From positions 177,168,556 through 177,232,555 of the forward strand of contig CP136067.1 of the NCBI GenBank assembly GCA_032622095.1: a DNA stretch of 64,000 nt. The letters are read 5' to 3'. Both the position numbers and the translations under genes were made by a program. Shown one piece after another: positions 31,846 to 43,135 of the stretch (its first letter is position 1; each line of letters opens with the position of its first letter). Under the pieces are notes generated by a model that was not told the DNA's origin, did no database searches, and saw nothing but the letters and a program-made list of their open reading frames with translations. This DNA is from Siphonodentalium dalli (Eukaryota; Mollusca; Scaphopoda; Gadilida; Siphonodentaliidae).

Positions 31846-32216
31846 CACTCTTAGTACTATATGTTTTACAGGGAATAATGGGGACTAATTTTCATACTAT
31901 TATTTCACACTAATGAACATAATCATAATGATAACTTTATTTCCTTTGTGTTACATTTTTAAGAGTAATTGTTCTGCCTGAATGGGTGTCTTGATTGACC
32001 AATAAAACTTTTCGTATTCCTACGCAGGACTTACCGCTGCCCGCACCTACACGTAATGCGAAGAAATGTCACATTTATTTATATGAGACTTAAATTATGT
32101 AGGTTACAATTCATTCTGCATTATTCTGAGAAACTGAAATGTCCATATTCATTTGGAAATTGTCTAGATCAAGCCAGAATGAATTGTAACTGACAAAACA
32201 CTTCAATAAAAATGTT

Positions 32217-33266
32217 AGATTTAATCGGGGGGGGGGGGGGGTCGTGAGAAAATTTACACATACATGGCCCAAAAAAAAACAATTACAACCCTTTTGCTAC
32301 CCACCCACCCTTTTTGTGCAAAAAAAATATTTTTTTCCGCCTGATTTTTTTGGACCCACTCCCTAAAATAAGAAAAAAATCATTTTAAATCTATTCAAGA
32401 CCAAATCAAACAGAATCAAAGGTCAGTTTTAAATTGGTCCGTTTCTGGCAGATTCCAATTATTCAAACAATTGAAAAACTATCAACGGTTATGATGTTGT
32501 TTTTGACATTGAAAAATACATTTTGAAATAAAAAGTGTTTTATTCTACAGTATGCACAGATATTGTGAGGTAATATTTATAGTGCCAATAAGCCAACATT
32601 GTGTTTAATTTTTACATAAATAGTCCAGTTACTAATTAATGACTTCTTCACTGTTGTTCCCCAAAAAGGTGCCACCAACCATCATATCAGAACACCTTAT
32701 AGCCATACCTGCAATGACAGTTATATAGTATGTAAGTATCACTCTTTGGAGCCAAATAAACAGGCTGGCATATTTTTTAATTTGAGGTATTTTGTTAGCC
32801 AGCACTATTCAATATCAATTTGAGGTGAAATGGAAACCAGCACACCTATTCAGTCATCACTTTTATTTGGCACCAGAGAGTGCTTTATCTTATACCTACA
32901 TATGTTCTTAAGTGTTGGTTAAGGTCATAATCTATGTTAGAACACATTTATTAGTGAAAACAACTTAAAAAAAAATTTCCAGGCCTCTGAGATGCACCCA
33001 CCCCGCCCGGTATAGGTATGTTTTTGGAAGATCTCCCCTGTATTACTTATATCTTATACATACCCTGTTCCTAAGTGTCTGTAAAGGCCATAACCTGCTT
33101 TAGAACACAATTAGTAATGAATATCTTTGAAAACATCTTAAAACAAGGGCAAAAATGTGAATAGAAAAACATTTGCACAAATTCATTTTTTCGGGCCTCT
33201 TCGGACCCACCCACCCCGGCCCTGTATGATAAATCTTTTGTGCGACCCCCCCCCCCCGATTTAATT
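32217..33266. mobile_element. ~1.05 kb inverted-repeat element with poly-G termini
   Basis: The left end reads ATTTAATC followed by a run of about 15 G and TCG. The right end reads CGA, a run of C, then GATTTAAT. Inside, 'cggacccacccacccc' and 'gctacccacccacc' blocks and 'aacaccttatagccat'/'acataccctg' phrases recur. No ORF is present. Confidence 0.6.
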
Positions 33267-33878
33267 AACTGAGAAAAATATACACGCCGGTAGCGTTAAG
33301 ACATAGCGTAGCGAGGGGAGTGAACTCTGTTTTGCAGCTTGGTTTTATATAATACTTTATAAATAACACAAAGCCCCGGACCGTAACCATGGTAACATGA
33401 CAAATTCTAGTATACTGGGGTGACGGAAATTATGCATAGCAGGGGAATCACTATTTGGAAGGGCACTGTTCCAGTATAGTGTAAATTTAGCATTTGGATG
33501 AGTCTGGCAAAGGGGTGGGTGGGGGTGAAGCCCCTGCATATTTCCTGTTTAGCACACCGCCCATGGAAGTGACCGCAAAAACGGAAATTGCGATCATACA
33601 TTTTCTCCCTCGATGACCAAAAAACGACTCGCAATTTTCAAGTATCAGATTGAATATATGGTGATCTCTCAAGCGTTTCTTGCATCAAAATAGGCCGACA
33701 ATATATGTGACCCGCCGACAATAGGTCAACAATATATGTGACCCGTCGTGAAGTGGAATTGATGAACGGATAAATGTATATTAAATAAGAAATGTATAAC
33801 CTGCGTTATTTTTTTCGATGGTATAATAAAATGATCCCAGCGAGAATTTCAAAAATCTCCCTAACCCCTGCTTAAATG
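33267..33878. other. Flank with fragments of the TGTGACCCGCC family
   Basis: 'aatatatgtgacccgccgac' occurs twice near 33699-33735. The stretch 33763-33870 matches 47190-47300 in reverse, so the repeat unit around this MITE extends beyond its terminal repeats. Overlapping 60-75 residue ORFs at 33357-33672 are not recognised. Confidence 0.4.
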
Positions 33879-34335
33879 TGACCCGCCATATCAAATCCAG
33901 TCGTAAGTCGGGATTTTTTTACCCTGTGCCAATGCATTCTCTTATATATGCGAGTCGACCATATATGTCGCCTCGCATATATAAGAGAATGCATTGGCCT
34001 AACATTTTTTTTACAATTTTAATAATTTGTTCTTGTATTCTTTAACATTTTTATAATTTCACCCATACAGAACCCCAGACAAACATGAGCAGACGACACT
34101 CTTCTAGGTGCTTCTATATATGTGTGGGGCTCCCTGCAGGTTAATGGATGTTTTTTTTTATTTTATGTCCTAAAAATTGTAAGAAACATTTATTTAAAAA
34201 ACATGATAAAAAATTGTTAGGCCAATGAATTCTCTTTTATATGCGAGGCGACCTATGGTCGACTCGCATATATAAGAGAATGCATTGGCACAGGGTAAAA
34301 AATCCCCACTTCCGACTGGATTTGATATGGGGGGG
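33879..34335. mobile_element. TGTGACCCGCC-family MITE with two hairpin modules, copy 1
   Basis: It begins TGTGACCCGCCATATCAAAT. The right end is degenerate ('gactggatttgatatggggg'). Two GCCAATGCATTCTCTTATAT hairpins lie inside (about 33928-33999 and 34220-34291), in opposite orientation. Confidence 0.75.
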
Positions 34336-34974
34336 GGAGTCAATATTTAACAATGCTTGTAAATATACCGACTATAGATGGCCGATAAATACATGGAATA
34401 CTTATAATATATACGGATTATAGATGCTTCACAAAATAAGTTGCTGCAGTCAAAAGAATCGTCGCATCGGATACAAAAGAAATAACCCTTTCAGTACTCA
34501 AAAATGCGAAAATATAGAGAGCGTTCGATGTTATTTATTTCTTTATATGGTCAAAATAAAGAGCGTTCGTCTGACTTCTGTATAAAACGTTGAACGTAGG
34601 TTTTGGTGACTTTATAATTATCTGGTGTGATGCTCTGTACTTCAAATAAACGTTGTGTAGGGTTCATTACTTGGATGAAGGTAGGTCAATTTTATAAGTA
34701 TATATGTCTTATTGAATACCCAAAACAGCAGTATCGTGAATCGAGAAAACGTGTTGACTGAGAAAGCATCTGGATCGAAGTAATACTGTATTTGTCCTGG
34801 GTTTAAATGGGGAACTGAGTTGGCACGGAGCCAACCCATTAACAAGATACAGAAGCGCAATAAAACTGATATTGACTTAAACATAGATTAGACCCATGGT
34901 ACTATTGAAACACAACTACTTTACTGTCAGTACAATGGCGTGAAATGATCGATCGATACACGAACATTAAAGGG
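34336..34974. other. Intergenic with one AATAAAGAGCGTT core
   Basis: 'aataaagagcgttcgtctga' at about 34556 is a solitary copy of the core shared by several repeat families. An 80-residue minus-strand ORF (34642-34884) is not recognised. Confidence 0.4.
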
Positions 34975-35292
34975 GTACTGTACCCCAAATCCGGCCATTT
35001 ATGGGACCATCTCCTTTTATACTCAACAGAATATTTGCAACAAATGAATGAATTTGAGCCATGTGTGAGCGCAAAAATACACTCATTTGCTCTCTGAACG
35101 ATGGAATCAACATTTAGTTTTAATGAAAATGAATTTATGGCTGGAGTCATAAAATCCTATTCATTATAATTACCATGTTGATGCATCGTTCAGAGAGCAC
35201 ATGAATGTATTTTTCACTCACCCATGGGTCAAATTCATTCATTTGTTGCATATATTCTGTGGAGTATAAAATGAGATGGTCTATGGAATCCT
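34975..35292. mobile_element. ~320-bp inverted-repeat element
   Basis: 'atgggaccatctccttttat' at the left pairs with 'ataaaatgagatggtctatg' at the right. 'tgctctctgaacgatg' pairs with 'catcgttcagagagcac'. The axis is near 35140. The ends are near 'aaaggggtactgtacc'. Confidence 0.6.
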
Positions 35293-35305
35293 ATTAGGGC
35301 CACTT

Positions 35306-35540
35306 CCTAATGGCGCTTTCGGCGCGCGCCGAAAGCGACAAAAAGTGCGCCATTGGTAACGCGCCGAAAGCGACAAAATATGCGCCGTTACGGCGCACTA
35401 TTTGTCGCTTTCGGCGCACTTTTTGTCGCTTTCGGTGCACTTTTTGTACCGTAACGGCGCACATTTTGTCGCTTTCGGCGCGTTACTGATGGCGCACTTT
35501 TTGTCGCTTTCGGCGCGCGCCGAATGCGCCATGCATTAGG
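35306..35540. repeat. CpG-rich palindromic array with GAAAGCGACAAAA units
   Basis: The block reads the same in both strands over about 110-bp arms: CCTAATG + GGCGC...GGCGCGCGCCGAAAGCGAC and so on. Smaller GGCGCGCGCC palindromes and GAAAGCGACAAAA/TTTTGTCGCTTTC units are nested inside. It stands out sharply from the AT-rich surroundings. No ORF. Confidence 0.85.
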
Positions 35541-35568
35541 CATACTATTAGGTCCACTCCCTAATGGC

Positions 35569-35640
35569 GCGCGCCGGAAGCGACAAAACGTGCGCCATTA
35601 GGGTATGTTTCGGCGCGCGCCGAAAGCGACAAAAAGTGCG
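35569..35640. repeat. Truncated second copy of the CpG-rich palindrome
   Basis: It restarts with CCTAATGGCGCGCGCC and GCGACAAAACGTGCGCC after the phrase 'attaggtccactccctaatg', then GGCGCGCGCCGAAAGCGACA, and stops. Confidence 0.75.
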
Positions 35641-36685
35641 TCGAAAACTGTTGCAAACTACGTTTTAATGGCATGTATCAATACTTGTATATTTTGGTTC
35701 CGGTTCCGAGCAAGAGCTAGTGCCCGTATTCTCCATCCCCTGTTTAAACCTCCAGAGTTTAATTAAACCTGAGTTAAACCTACATTTGACGGTCCTGCCA
35801 AACCGGGTCTTAATGGCCGTTAGCGGTCGTTCATTGGCTGGTTGATTCGATGCTCAAAATGACCATGCAATTAAAGTGATGTGAAACGTAAATTGAACCT
35901 CACAATTGAGTTCCCTGCGATATTCTGTGGAAAGACTGAATAAAATAACCCCCATACACGAAATGCCCCAACCAGATATCAGTTTGTACTAATTATACGG
36001 CCACGTAACTAACTATTTACTTTCCCTCAATCGGGACGAATAATTCCACTGTAAACGCGAAATAAATACACTAACGAGTTGTCGTGTGCAGTCGCGGAAA
36101 CACCCGAACACTTCCGACTTGGTCGGGATTGAGTCGGCTTTCGTTCTCAGAAAATAGCTTCCGTGGAGGGAGGCCGTTTGCTGGAATAGCGTAACATCAG
36201 CTTAATAAAACGAAAAACAAGCGGTATAGTCAATTCGAATGGGAGGGATTTAAAAGGAATTATTGCCTGAAATCACCAACGGAAGAACATTGACCGAGTT
36301 ATGAAGGAATTATAATCAAAGTGATCACGATCGAGCAATGAACAACGGTAACAGTTGAAAATGTTACTATTTATAGAAATTTGTAATCGTTGCAGATCGT
36401 TGACCGATTTTATGATCGATATACAGCAGGTACAGTCTCGTGCAGAAAGAGTTGTCTTACATGTGTATTTCAAACTGTTTAATTACCTGTGCAATGCTAC
36501 ATGTGTGCCATATTGCTATTCACTATTCTAGTACAGACCGTATTTGTTTGGGACAGCGATGGTGATATAGATATCCATATGGAATTATGTTTTCTTCAAT
36601 TTTTGAGTTTATATAGGCCCAAATAAATATACCATAAGATGGACTCAATCATTGACAGTTAGAATTGGATGGAAGTAAAGAAGTG
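35641..36685. other. Intergenic, nothing recognised
   Basis: No ORF with family features and no clear repeat boundary. 'gacggtcctgccaaaccggg' near 35790 is locally CG-richer. Confidence 0.45.
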
Positions 36686-37345
36686 TTGTGTATTTGCACT
36701 AAGTATAAGCGCAATTGCTTTATGCTTAAGCGCAAATATTTGTATGCAAATAAATAATAAATGTAAAAAAGACTCCCATGTGATTTGGTCTAAACTCAAA
36801 TTAACTCAGGCCATAAAACATTACTCAAACATAGGTGAGGACTCCACCCAGAATCCCAGATCCCATACTAAGATGGATATTCAGACTGAGGAAACCAGTT
36901 GGAGATAGGTACATGTATTTGCTTAAGCATAATTCATTTCAATTACGCTTAAGTGTAAATGAAATCCACTTAAGCGTAAATGAGTTGCGCTTAACCGTAA
37001 TTCATATACACTCCCATTGAACTCCACATACTCAAGCTGAAATGGATGCAACCACATTACTAATGCCAGTAAGTTAACATACATCAGATTATACAAATAT
37101 ACATATAAGGTAAGACAGCCGATGAAATTATTGCTCTTAATATAATTCCAATGTATTATGATAACGCATAAGTCAATTATGCTTAAGCGTAAATGATTAC
37201 ATTAAGCGTAACTGATTTATGCTTAAGCGTAAATTATTTACGCTTAAATGCAATTAGTTAATATAAAATGTGAAAATGAATCATTTGCGCTTAAGCGCAA
37301 GTATATGTCTATCAATATATTTGCGCTTAAGCGCAAATACCTAAC
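36686..37345. repeat. Cluster of the palindrome ATTTGCGCTTAAGCGCAAAT
   Basis: At least ten full or partial copies of the 20-bp palindrome or its half site lie irregularly spaced (for example near 36722, 36917, 36945, 36967, 37172, 37207, 37238, 37287 and 37320). Two near-perfect copies occur at 37287 and 37320. Further half sites are near 37888-37960. Variable spacing argues against a simple tandem satellite. Confidence 0.75.
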
Positions 37346-37468
37346 ACTCCCTTACTTCCCTCTGATTGTGAATGATAGAGTCCATCTCATAGTATATTAT
37401 CATGGACCCATAGTAGTAGTCCCATATAATACTGAAACATTGAAGAAAAAATATTTCCATATGCATAT

Positions 37469-37838
37469 ATCAGCATCTCTGTCCCTGGTGTCCCAAGAAT
37501 TGGTGCCTCACTCCCAGAGCAGCTCTAGTATATTATATTAAAGGGACATCTCCTACACAGATATATACCATTTCCATGGCCATAAATATGGAATTCAGGG
37601 TTACTGGGGGACTCGCTTCCCTCATATGGTGTACTTATTGACTTGAAATTGGGGAAAACCCCAATTTTCATATTATCAGCATCCCTGTCCCCAAGAATTT
37701 GTGTCTCCATCCCAGAGATCTAGTATATTTTATAAAAGAGATATATCCTGCACATATCTCTACCATTTCCATGGTCATAAAAGAGTTATTGTGGTTACTG
37801 GGGGGGGGGGGGGTGCTTCCCTCATATGGTGGGTCTGT
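37469..37838. repeat. Two direct copies of a ~200-bp unit
   Basis: 'atcagcatctctgtccctgg' through 'cgcttccctcatatgg' at 37469-37629 is repeated at 37674-37838, with an expanded G run in the second copy (37799-37813). Confidence 0.75.
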
Positions 37839-37989
37839 GCCATTTAAAATTAATTCAGGGGGGTGATATCAATGCATATTAATTTTTATTTGCGCAAATG
37901 ATTTACACTGAAGCGCAAATGATAGATGTTATTTTGCGAAATATTTGCGCTTGATTGTAAATGAATAATAAATGTGAAATGGGTATCCC

Positions 37990-38577
37990 ATACATGAAAT
38001 GCCGCATCTATATGCTATAGCGCGTATATCCTACAGGTCTGGGTGAACCACCGATCAATCAATAACAGCCCGATCGGGCTAAAGTAGACCGATCAGGCTA
38101 AAATAGACCGATCGTTCTTTCACAGCCAGCTTGAATCTTAGGAATAAAGGGAGTAGGCCTACTCTAAATTGTTCTTTCAAGAGAAATAGGCCTCCCATAC
38201 ATGAAACGCCTTATCTATATACTATAGCGCGCATACCCTACAGGTCTGGGTGAACCACCGATCAATCAATAATAGCCCGATCGGGCTAAAATAGACTGAT
38301 CAGTCTTTCACAGCCAGCCTGAATCTTGGATAAAGGGAGTAGGCCTACTATAAATTGTTCTTTCAAGTGAAATAGGCCTCCCATACATAAAACGCCTTAT
38401 CTATATCCTATAGTGCGCATATCCTACAGGTCTGGGTGAACCACCGATCAATCAATAATAGCCCGATCGGACTAAAATATACCGATCGTGCTAAAATAAT
38501 CCCATCGGTCTTTCACAGCCAGCATGAATCTTGGATAAAGGGAGTAGTCCTACTCTAAATTGTTCTTTCAAGTTACA
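37990..38577. repeat. Three tandem ~190-200 bp units rich in CGATCGG
   Basis: Units start near 37994, 38196 and 38385 with 'catgaaacgccttatctat' and contain 'gggtgaaccaccgatcaatc', then two or three copies of the GACCGATCRGGCTAAAATA phrase, then 'gggagtaggcctactctaaa'. The number of CGATC phrases differs among units. Confidence 0.85.
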
Positions 38578-40047
38578 ACCATTTTTTTGTAAAAATATTA
38601 TTCTGATTCATTTTGAAACTAATGAAAGACAATTTTGAAACTAATGAAAGACAATGTATAATTTTTTCCTGGTATATTCATCATAAATTTGAACAAATCT
38701 TCAAGCAAACAAAATTTCAATATTCAAGAAATCTCTTACAACAGTGTCAGGAAGACCAATCGATCTAGCTCAGCACGATTGGTCTATTGTTATGTCAAAT
38801 ATTATTGAAATATTGCTTATAATTTTCATTTACAGAAGTCAATAATTCGCATGCAGATAACTTCACCTTGTATTCGGCCAGATATGTTGACGTTAGATTA
38901 GAAGGCAGAATTCCCAGATTTGTTTATTATTGGTGAACCTGGATAATTTCGGAGGTGTGTCAATCGTCTTTTGCACACTGTGAATACGTACTCATTCTCT
39001 CCTAAATTTGCAAAAATCCATATATATATAAATATATATACAGAGTGTGAAAACGTTGTTAGTTGCCAAATAATTGTCGACATTTTACTTAGAAAACTTG
39101 AATGCAAAAACTATGATAGGCCCCCTATTATTTTGTTTTTGTTTTTCTCTTTTTGTTGAATCTACTTTCGTTATCGACATGCCGGCCTTTGTTTTGGCTG
39201 TTCTCCCAGTCGTGCGTGCCAGCCGATCGTCGTTATTCGGGTGGTTCCGATTTCCTCCGAATACATCCACGAGACTCCGCGCGCTGATTCGCTCCGAAAA
39301 TGTGTTAGTATCTGAGAAGATTTCTTACTCTGATCGCAGTTTTCAACAATTTAATACAGGGCGAGTACCGCACTAATAATATGCCACATTGGGGTTTTCT
39401 TTCTAGTTTTTTATGACCTTTCTTGTGGCATATCGGGCACAGTTCTGTCTGACATCAAATATATGCCCACCGGGAGTGAAGCTAATGACTTTAAACTACA
39501 CGGTCTATGACCTGGCAAGACTGCTCGTGCCTCGTGCATCCCACATTACTTAACTTTGGTATTTTCATGTACCCGAATATGTACTGGTCATGGAAAGAAA
39601 ATATTTTGGGACCTATTGTACCTACTAGGTCAAAGTTTAGCCTTACTCGGTTTCCATTTTCTCCCGATTATGATGCGGTGGGGGAAATTGATATCCCATA
39701 TAAGTGTTGTCATTGTGATTGGCTGTTAACATGTGATATCTCATTTTGTAGGTATTTGAATACTATATCCACTGGTAGCAACACAAATATGGCACGTTCA
39801 TTGATGACGTCATCAGATGTCAAAAGGTCACGAAACGGCGATAACAACACAAATATAATAGTCTGGGATCTGATAGGGTACCCCTGGACCCCAGATCATA
39901 GGACTTAACTTCACCACACTCATTGTATTCCACTCAGTCTGTCTGGTCATGGGTCCGAGGGAGAACCTGCGTAGTGCACTAGATGTAAGAACCGATCTCA
40001 TACCTCCTTCCAAATTACATCGACAAAATGAACCATGTAAGTTTAAT
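38578..40047. other. Single-copy stretch with a CG-richer island
   Basis: 39170-39330 is noticeably CG-rich and open on both strands (100 residues at 39074-39376, +; 61 at 39085-39270, -). 39507-39908 (+) holds a 133-residue ORF, one of the longest unique ones in the window. I recognise no family in any of them and see no convincing splice-site pairs. This could be a promoter/first exon of an unidentified gene. Confidence 0.25.
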
Positions 40048-40193
40048 CACAGTTACTGGACATTAAGTCCCAAAAATAAGGTTTTAATCGAGTTTAGAAA
40101 TCGGTATCCTTATATAACGATATTATATAAGGATACCGATTTCTAAACTCGATTAAAACCTTATTTTTGGGACTTAATGTCCAGTAACTGTGG
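40048..40193. mobile_element. Near-perfect 146-bp hairpin
   Basis: Arms of about 67 bp run from 'cacagttactggacattaag' to 'gatattatataaggatacc', with the axis near 40120. Very few mismatches suggest a recent or actively homogenised MITE. Confidence 0.85.
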
Positions 40194-40320
40194 TTTAATG
40201 AAATAAATCCACATATGAATATGCAAAGCATAAAACATGATATATTGCAATAATTTAATGCATAACTAATTCGTGATGAAACCTCACCTGTAGATGGCAA
40301 ATTTTTTATTATGTTAATCC

Positions 40321-40837
40321 TTAAAGGTACGGTTGGCCTTGGCGGTGGGTATCCTGTGAAAATATTTACACCCGTCAAAAACCGCCACAAACAGAAAGAA
40401 CATCAAAATGTAGACAGACTTTGTCCGTATACAAATAATAAATATCGCATAAACAATATGTTATTGCCATCTGTTTGACCAGTGTTATGTAAACACAAGC
40501 ATAACAAGTTACTTTTCTGGTGTTTGTTTATATTATGATGGTAAACATAAAGAGCGTTCTTTGTTGGTGAATTCCTGATATGGAACTAATAAAGAGCGTT
40601 TATGCCATTTGTGTGTGATTAGCCAGTAGCATTGTGCTGTCTTCTGTAACACAATCAGGCTCTTGCTTAGGTAAAATATAGTAGGTCTTTGTGATAACAT
40701 GCTGTTTACGCGATGGTCATGGTATATATGAACGAAACTGTATGCGTTTTAATGTTTTTTCTGTTTACGGTGATTGGAACAAATATGAATATTTTCGACA
40801 ACTAAGGCCACACGTGCCTTTAAAGAATGTGCATGAT
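40321..40837. mobile_element. AAAGGTACGGTTGGCC repeat, copy 2
   Basis: The left end AAAGGTACGGTTGGCCTT and the right end 'aaggccacacgtgccttta' form an inverted pair. It contains 'aaagagcgttctttgttggt' and 'aataaagagcgtttatgcca' cores. Reverse of 31411-31845. Confidence 0.7.
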
Positions 40838-42720
40838 CATTTTAAGAAGAATTTGGATGTAATTGAAAAGTAAGATGGCAGTCGAAAAATGCAGCCTAAC
40901 ATTGTAATTTTTTCGAAAATGTTAACCCCATTTACACGGTATGTGTATTAAGTTTCTTTTAGACGCCTTTTTATTGTTAGCTGTAGCACATCTGGATGAT
41001 GTATTTCATGATAGATTCCAGAATTCTCTACAATTCGACAATAAAATATGTTTTCCCCCTAAAATGAACACAACAACATCAGACGGTACCACAGAAACAC
41101 AATTGTTAACATGAATACAATACATGTATATATGCATGGTGTTTTGAAAGATTTTTCCACCCATAACTATGAGAGTAGCTAGGATGCTAGTCCACGAGCC
41201 AAAAATGGAAAATAGTACCAATTTGGGGGGCAAATTCTACCAATTATTTCTGAATAAATGTAATCTGAAGTTTATGTCAGTGCTGTGGCACACTGGTGCA
41301 ATTAAGCTTAGTGTGCAAAAGTTGTGTTTCCATGGCAACAGAAGAGTTCACATCTAGAGGTCAAGGTCATATACAAAGGTCAATGTCATTGACCAAAATA
41401 TTAGCTTTTTATATCGGGTCATACATTTATCTACCACTGAGTTTATATATAAGTTTTGAATACGTTATCTTTGCTCAGAAATGATCTACAGCATATATTC
41501 TACATGCACATGAAGAACTGTGTTATTATTGCAACCGATAAGCCAGTAGTGAGATATAGGCCTTTAAACTGTGTGGTCTTTTTCCAAAATCAATTACTTT
41601 CCAAATTATCGTGCTTTATAGCACATATTATAGATTTAGATACTTATAGTGGGTCACTTAAGGGTTGAACTGTGACTTTGGTGACTAAATCACAAAACTT
41701 CAAATATATGTTGTTTAGTTATAGGGAAAACTGTAATTCTGGAAGATACAAGATTTACAAATCAAGAAATACATGGGAAAACACTATCGAGACAGGACGT
41801 CACCAGATTAATGGTATTTGACGAGTAAACACTGTTGTTAATTAGATGTCACATTTTTGCCTTGAGCGACCTATTATCGACCTCGGCTGATATCAATCCA
41901 ACCTCGGCTGATAACCCACTAAACTCGGCTGATATCAGTTGTGACGTCACTCAGCTTGTAATCGCCGGACACCGGCTTCCGGCATCTGGGATTTTAATCA
42001 CAACTAAAATAAAAAAAATAAGTGTGAATTATAACAAATGAAAAGCGCAAATATATTTAAAGATTACATTTGATATGTCTTCTGATACATGGTGTATATT
42101 CGTATTTTGTGGATGAAGTGCTGCTAAGAACGGCTTAGTTGGAACGATAAAACGGCTTCAGTCGGCCATTCTATTTTTTACGAGAAAAAGTAGCGCTCTT
42201 TATTGGAGCGAATTTCTGCAACAATTTCACGGCGTAATGGACCCATTTGGAAAAAATTGCATTCATTGTGTCTAATCTTACATTTTGATATACTATACGC
42301 CCCATTATGTAGAATATATCAGCTGAAATCAATCCTGTAATTGTAAACATCGAGTCTATTTTTTAGCTGTTTTATCGGCGCGTGTTTGCGTGTTCGCCAT
42401 TACAGTATTCGTAGTGCGCAGTATTCCACTGCGTTATTTGATACCTAAAACGTGTTGTTTGCTAGCGTATTCATCGAGAAATCTAAATTCTAAACATTAA
42501 CGTCGAACGCAGTTTTTCGTGTTTCGTGGCACCTTCGCATGGGTGGGTTAATCGGTCCCTATCTAGGTGTGCATAAATCGCAGCTTCGCTCAAATTAATA
42601 GATTTCTGTAGTGCAATAGATGATAAACGTCATTTTAATACCAAGTTTGCTTGTGGGCATAGCCTTTTCGCTGTAAAAATACATTTCTACAGCTGCTCCA
42701 CGGCCTTGATTTAGAAAAAC
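40838..42720. other. Intergenic, nothing recognised
   Basis: A short tandem of 'aacctcggctgatatc' occurs near 41877-41935. A 'agcgctctttattggagcg' core lies near 42192. Scattered ORFs of 60-75 residues show no family features. Confidence 0.4.
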
Positions 42721-43135
42721 TTATGTTAGGTCAGTTGTCGACCGAATAATGCAACTTCCGGTATCCGGTCAGTGGCGGGGTTAATATGTGTGGCTAGGGC
42801 GAATATCGGCCTTTCGTTAGAAACCAAAAGGAGCCCCCTACTTGCTGTATTCCTCGATATATCGGCCGTCCCACGCAATTTGGAATTCTGTCCCGCATAT
42901 TGTCGTTCTATTCCATATTCCACCCCATGTTAGGTCGGTTGTCGATCAAATAATGCAACTTCTGGTGTCCAGTCAGTGGCGGGGTTAATATATGTGGATA
43001 GGGCGAATGTGGGCCTTTCGTTAGACACCAAAATGAGCCCTCTGCGTGCTGTATTCCTCGAGATATAGGCCGTCCCACGCAATTTGAAATTCTGTCCCGC
43101 AGATTGTCGTTTTGTCCCATATCCCATCCCATCCC
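42721..43135. repeat. Two tandem ~206-bp units
   Basis: 'atgttaggtcagttgtcgac' through 'tgtcccgcatattgtcgttc' at 42722-42926 is repeated from 42927 with about 10 percent differences. The overlapping 65-86 residue minus-strand ORFs derive from this duplication. Confidence 0.8.
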
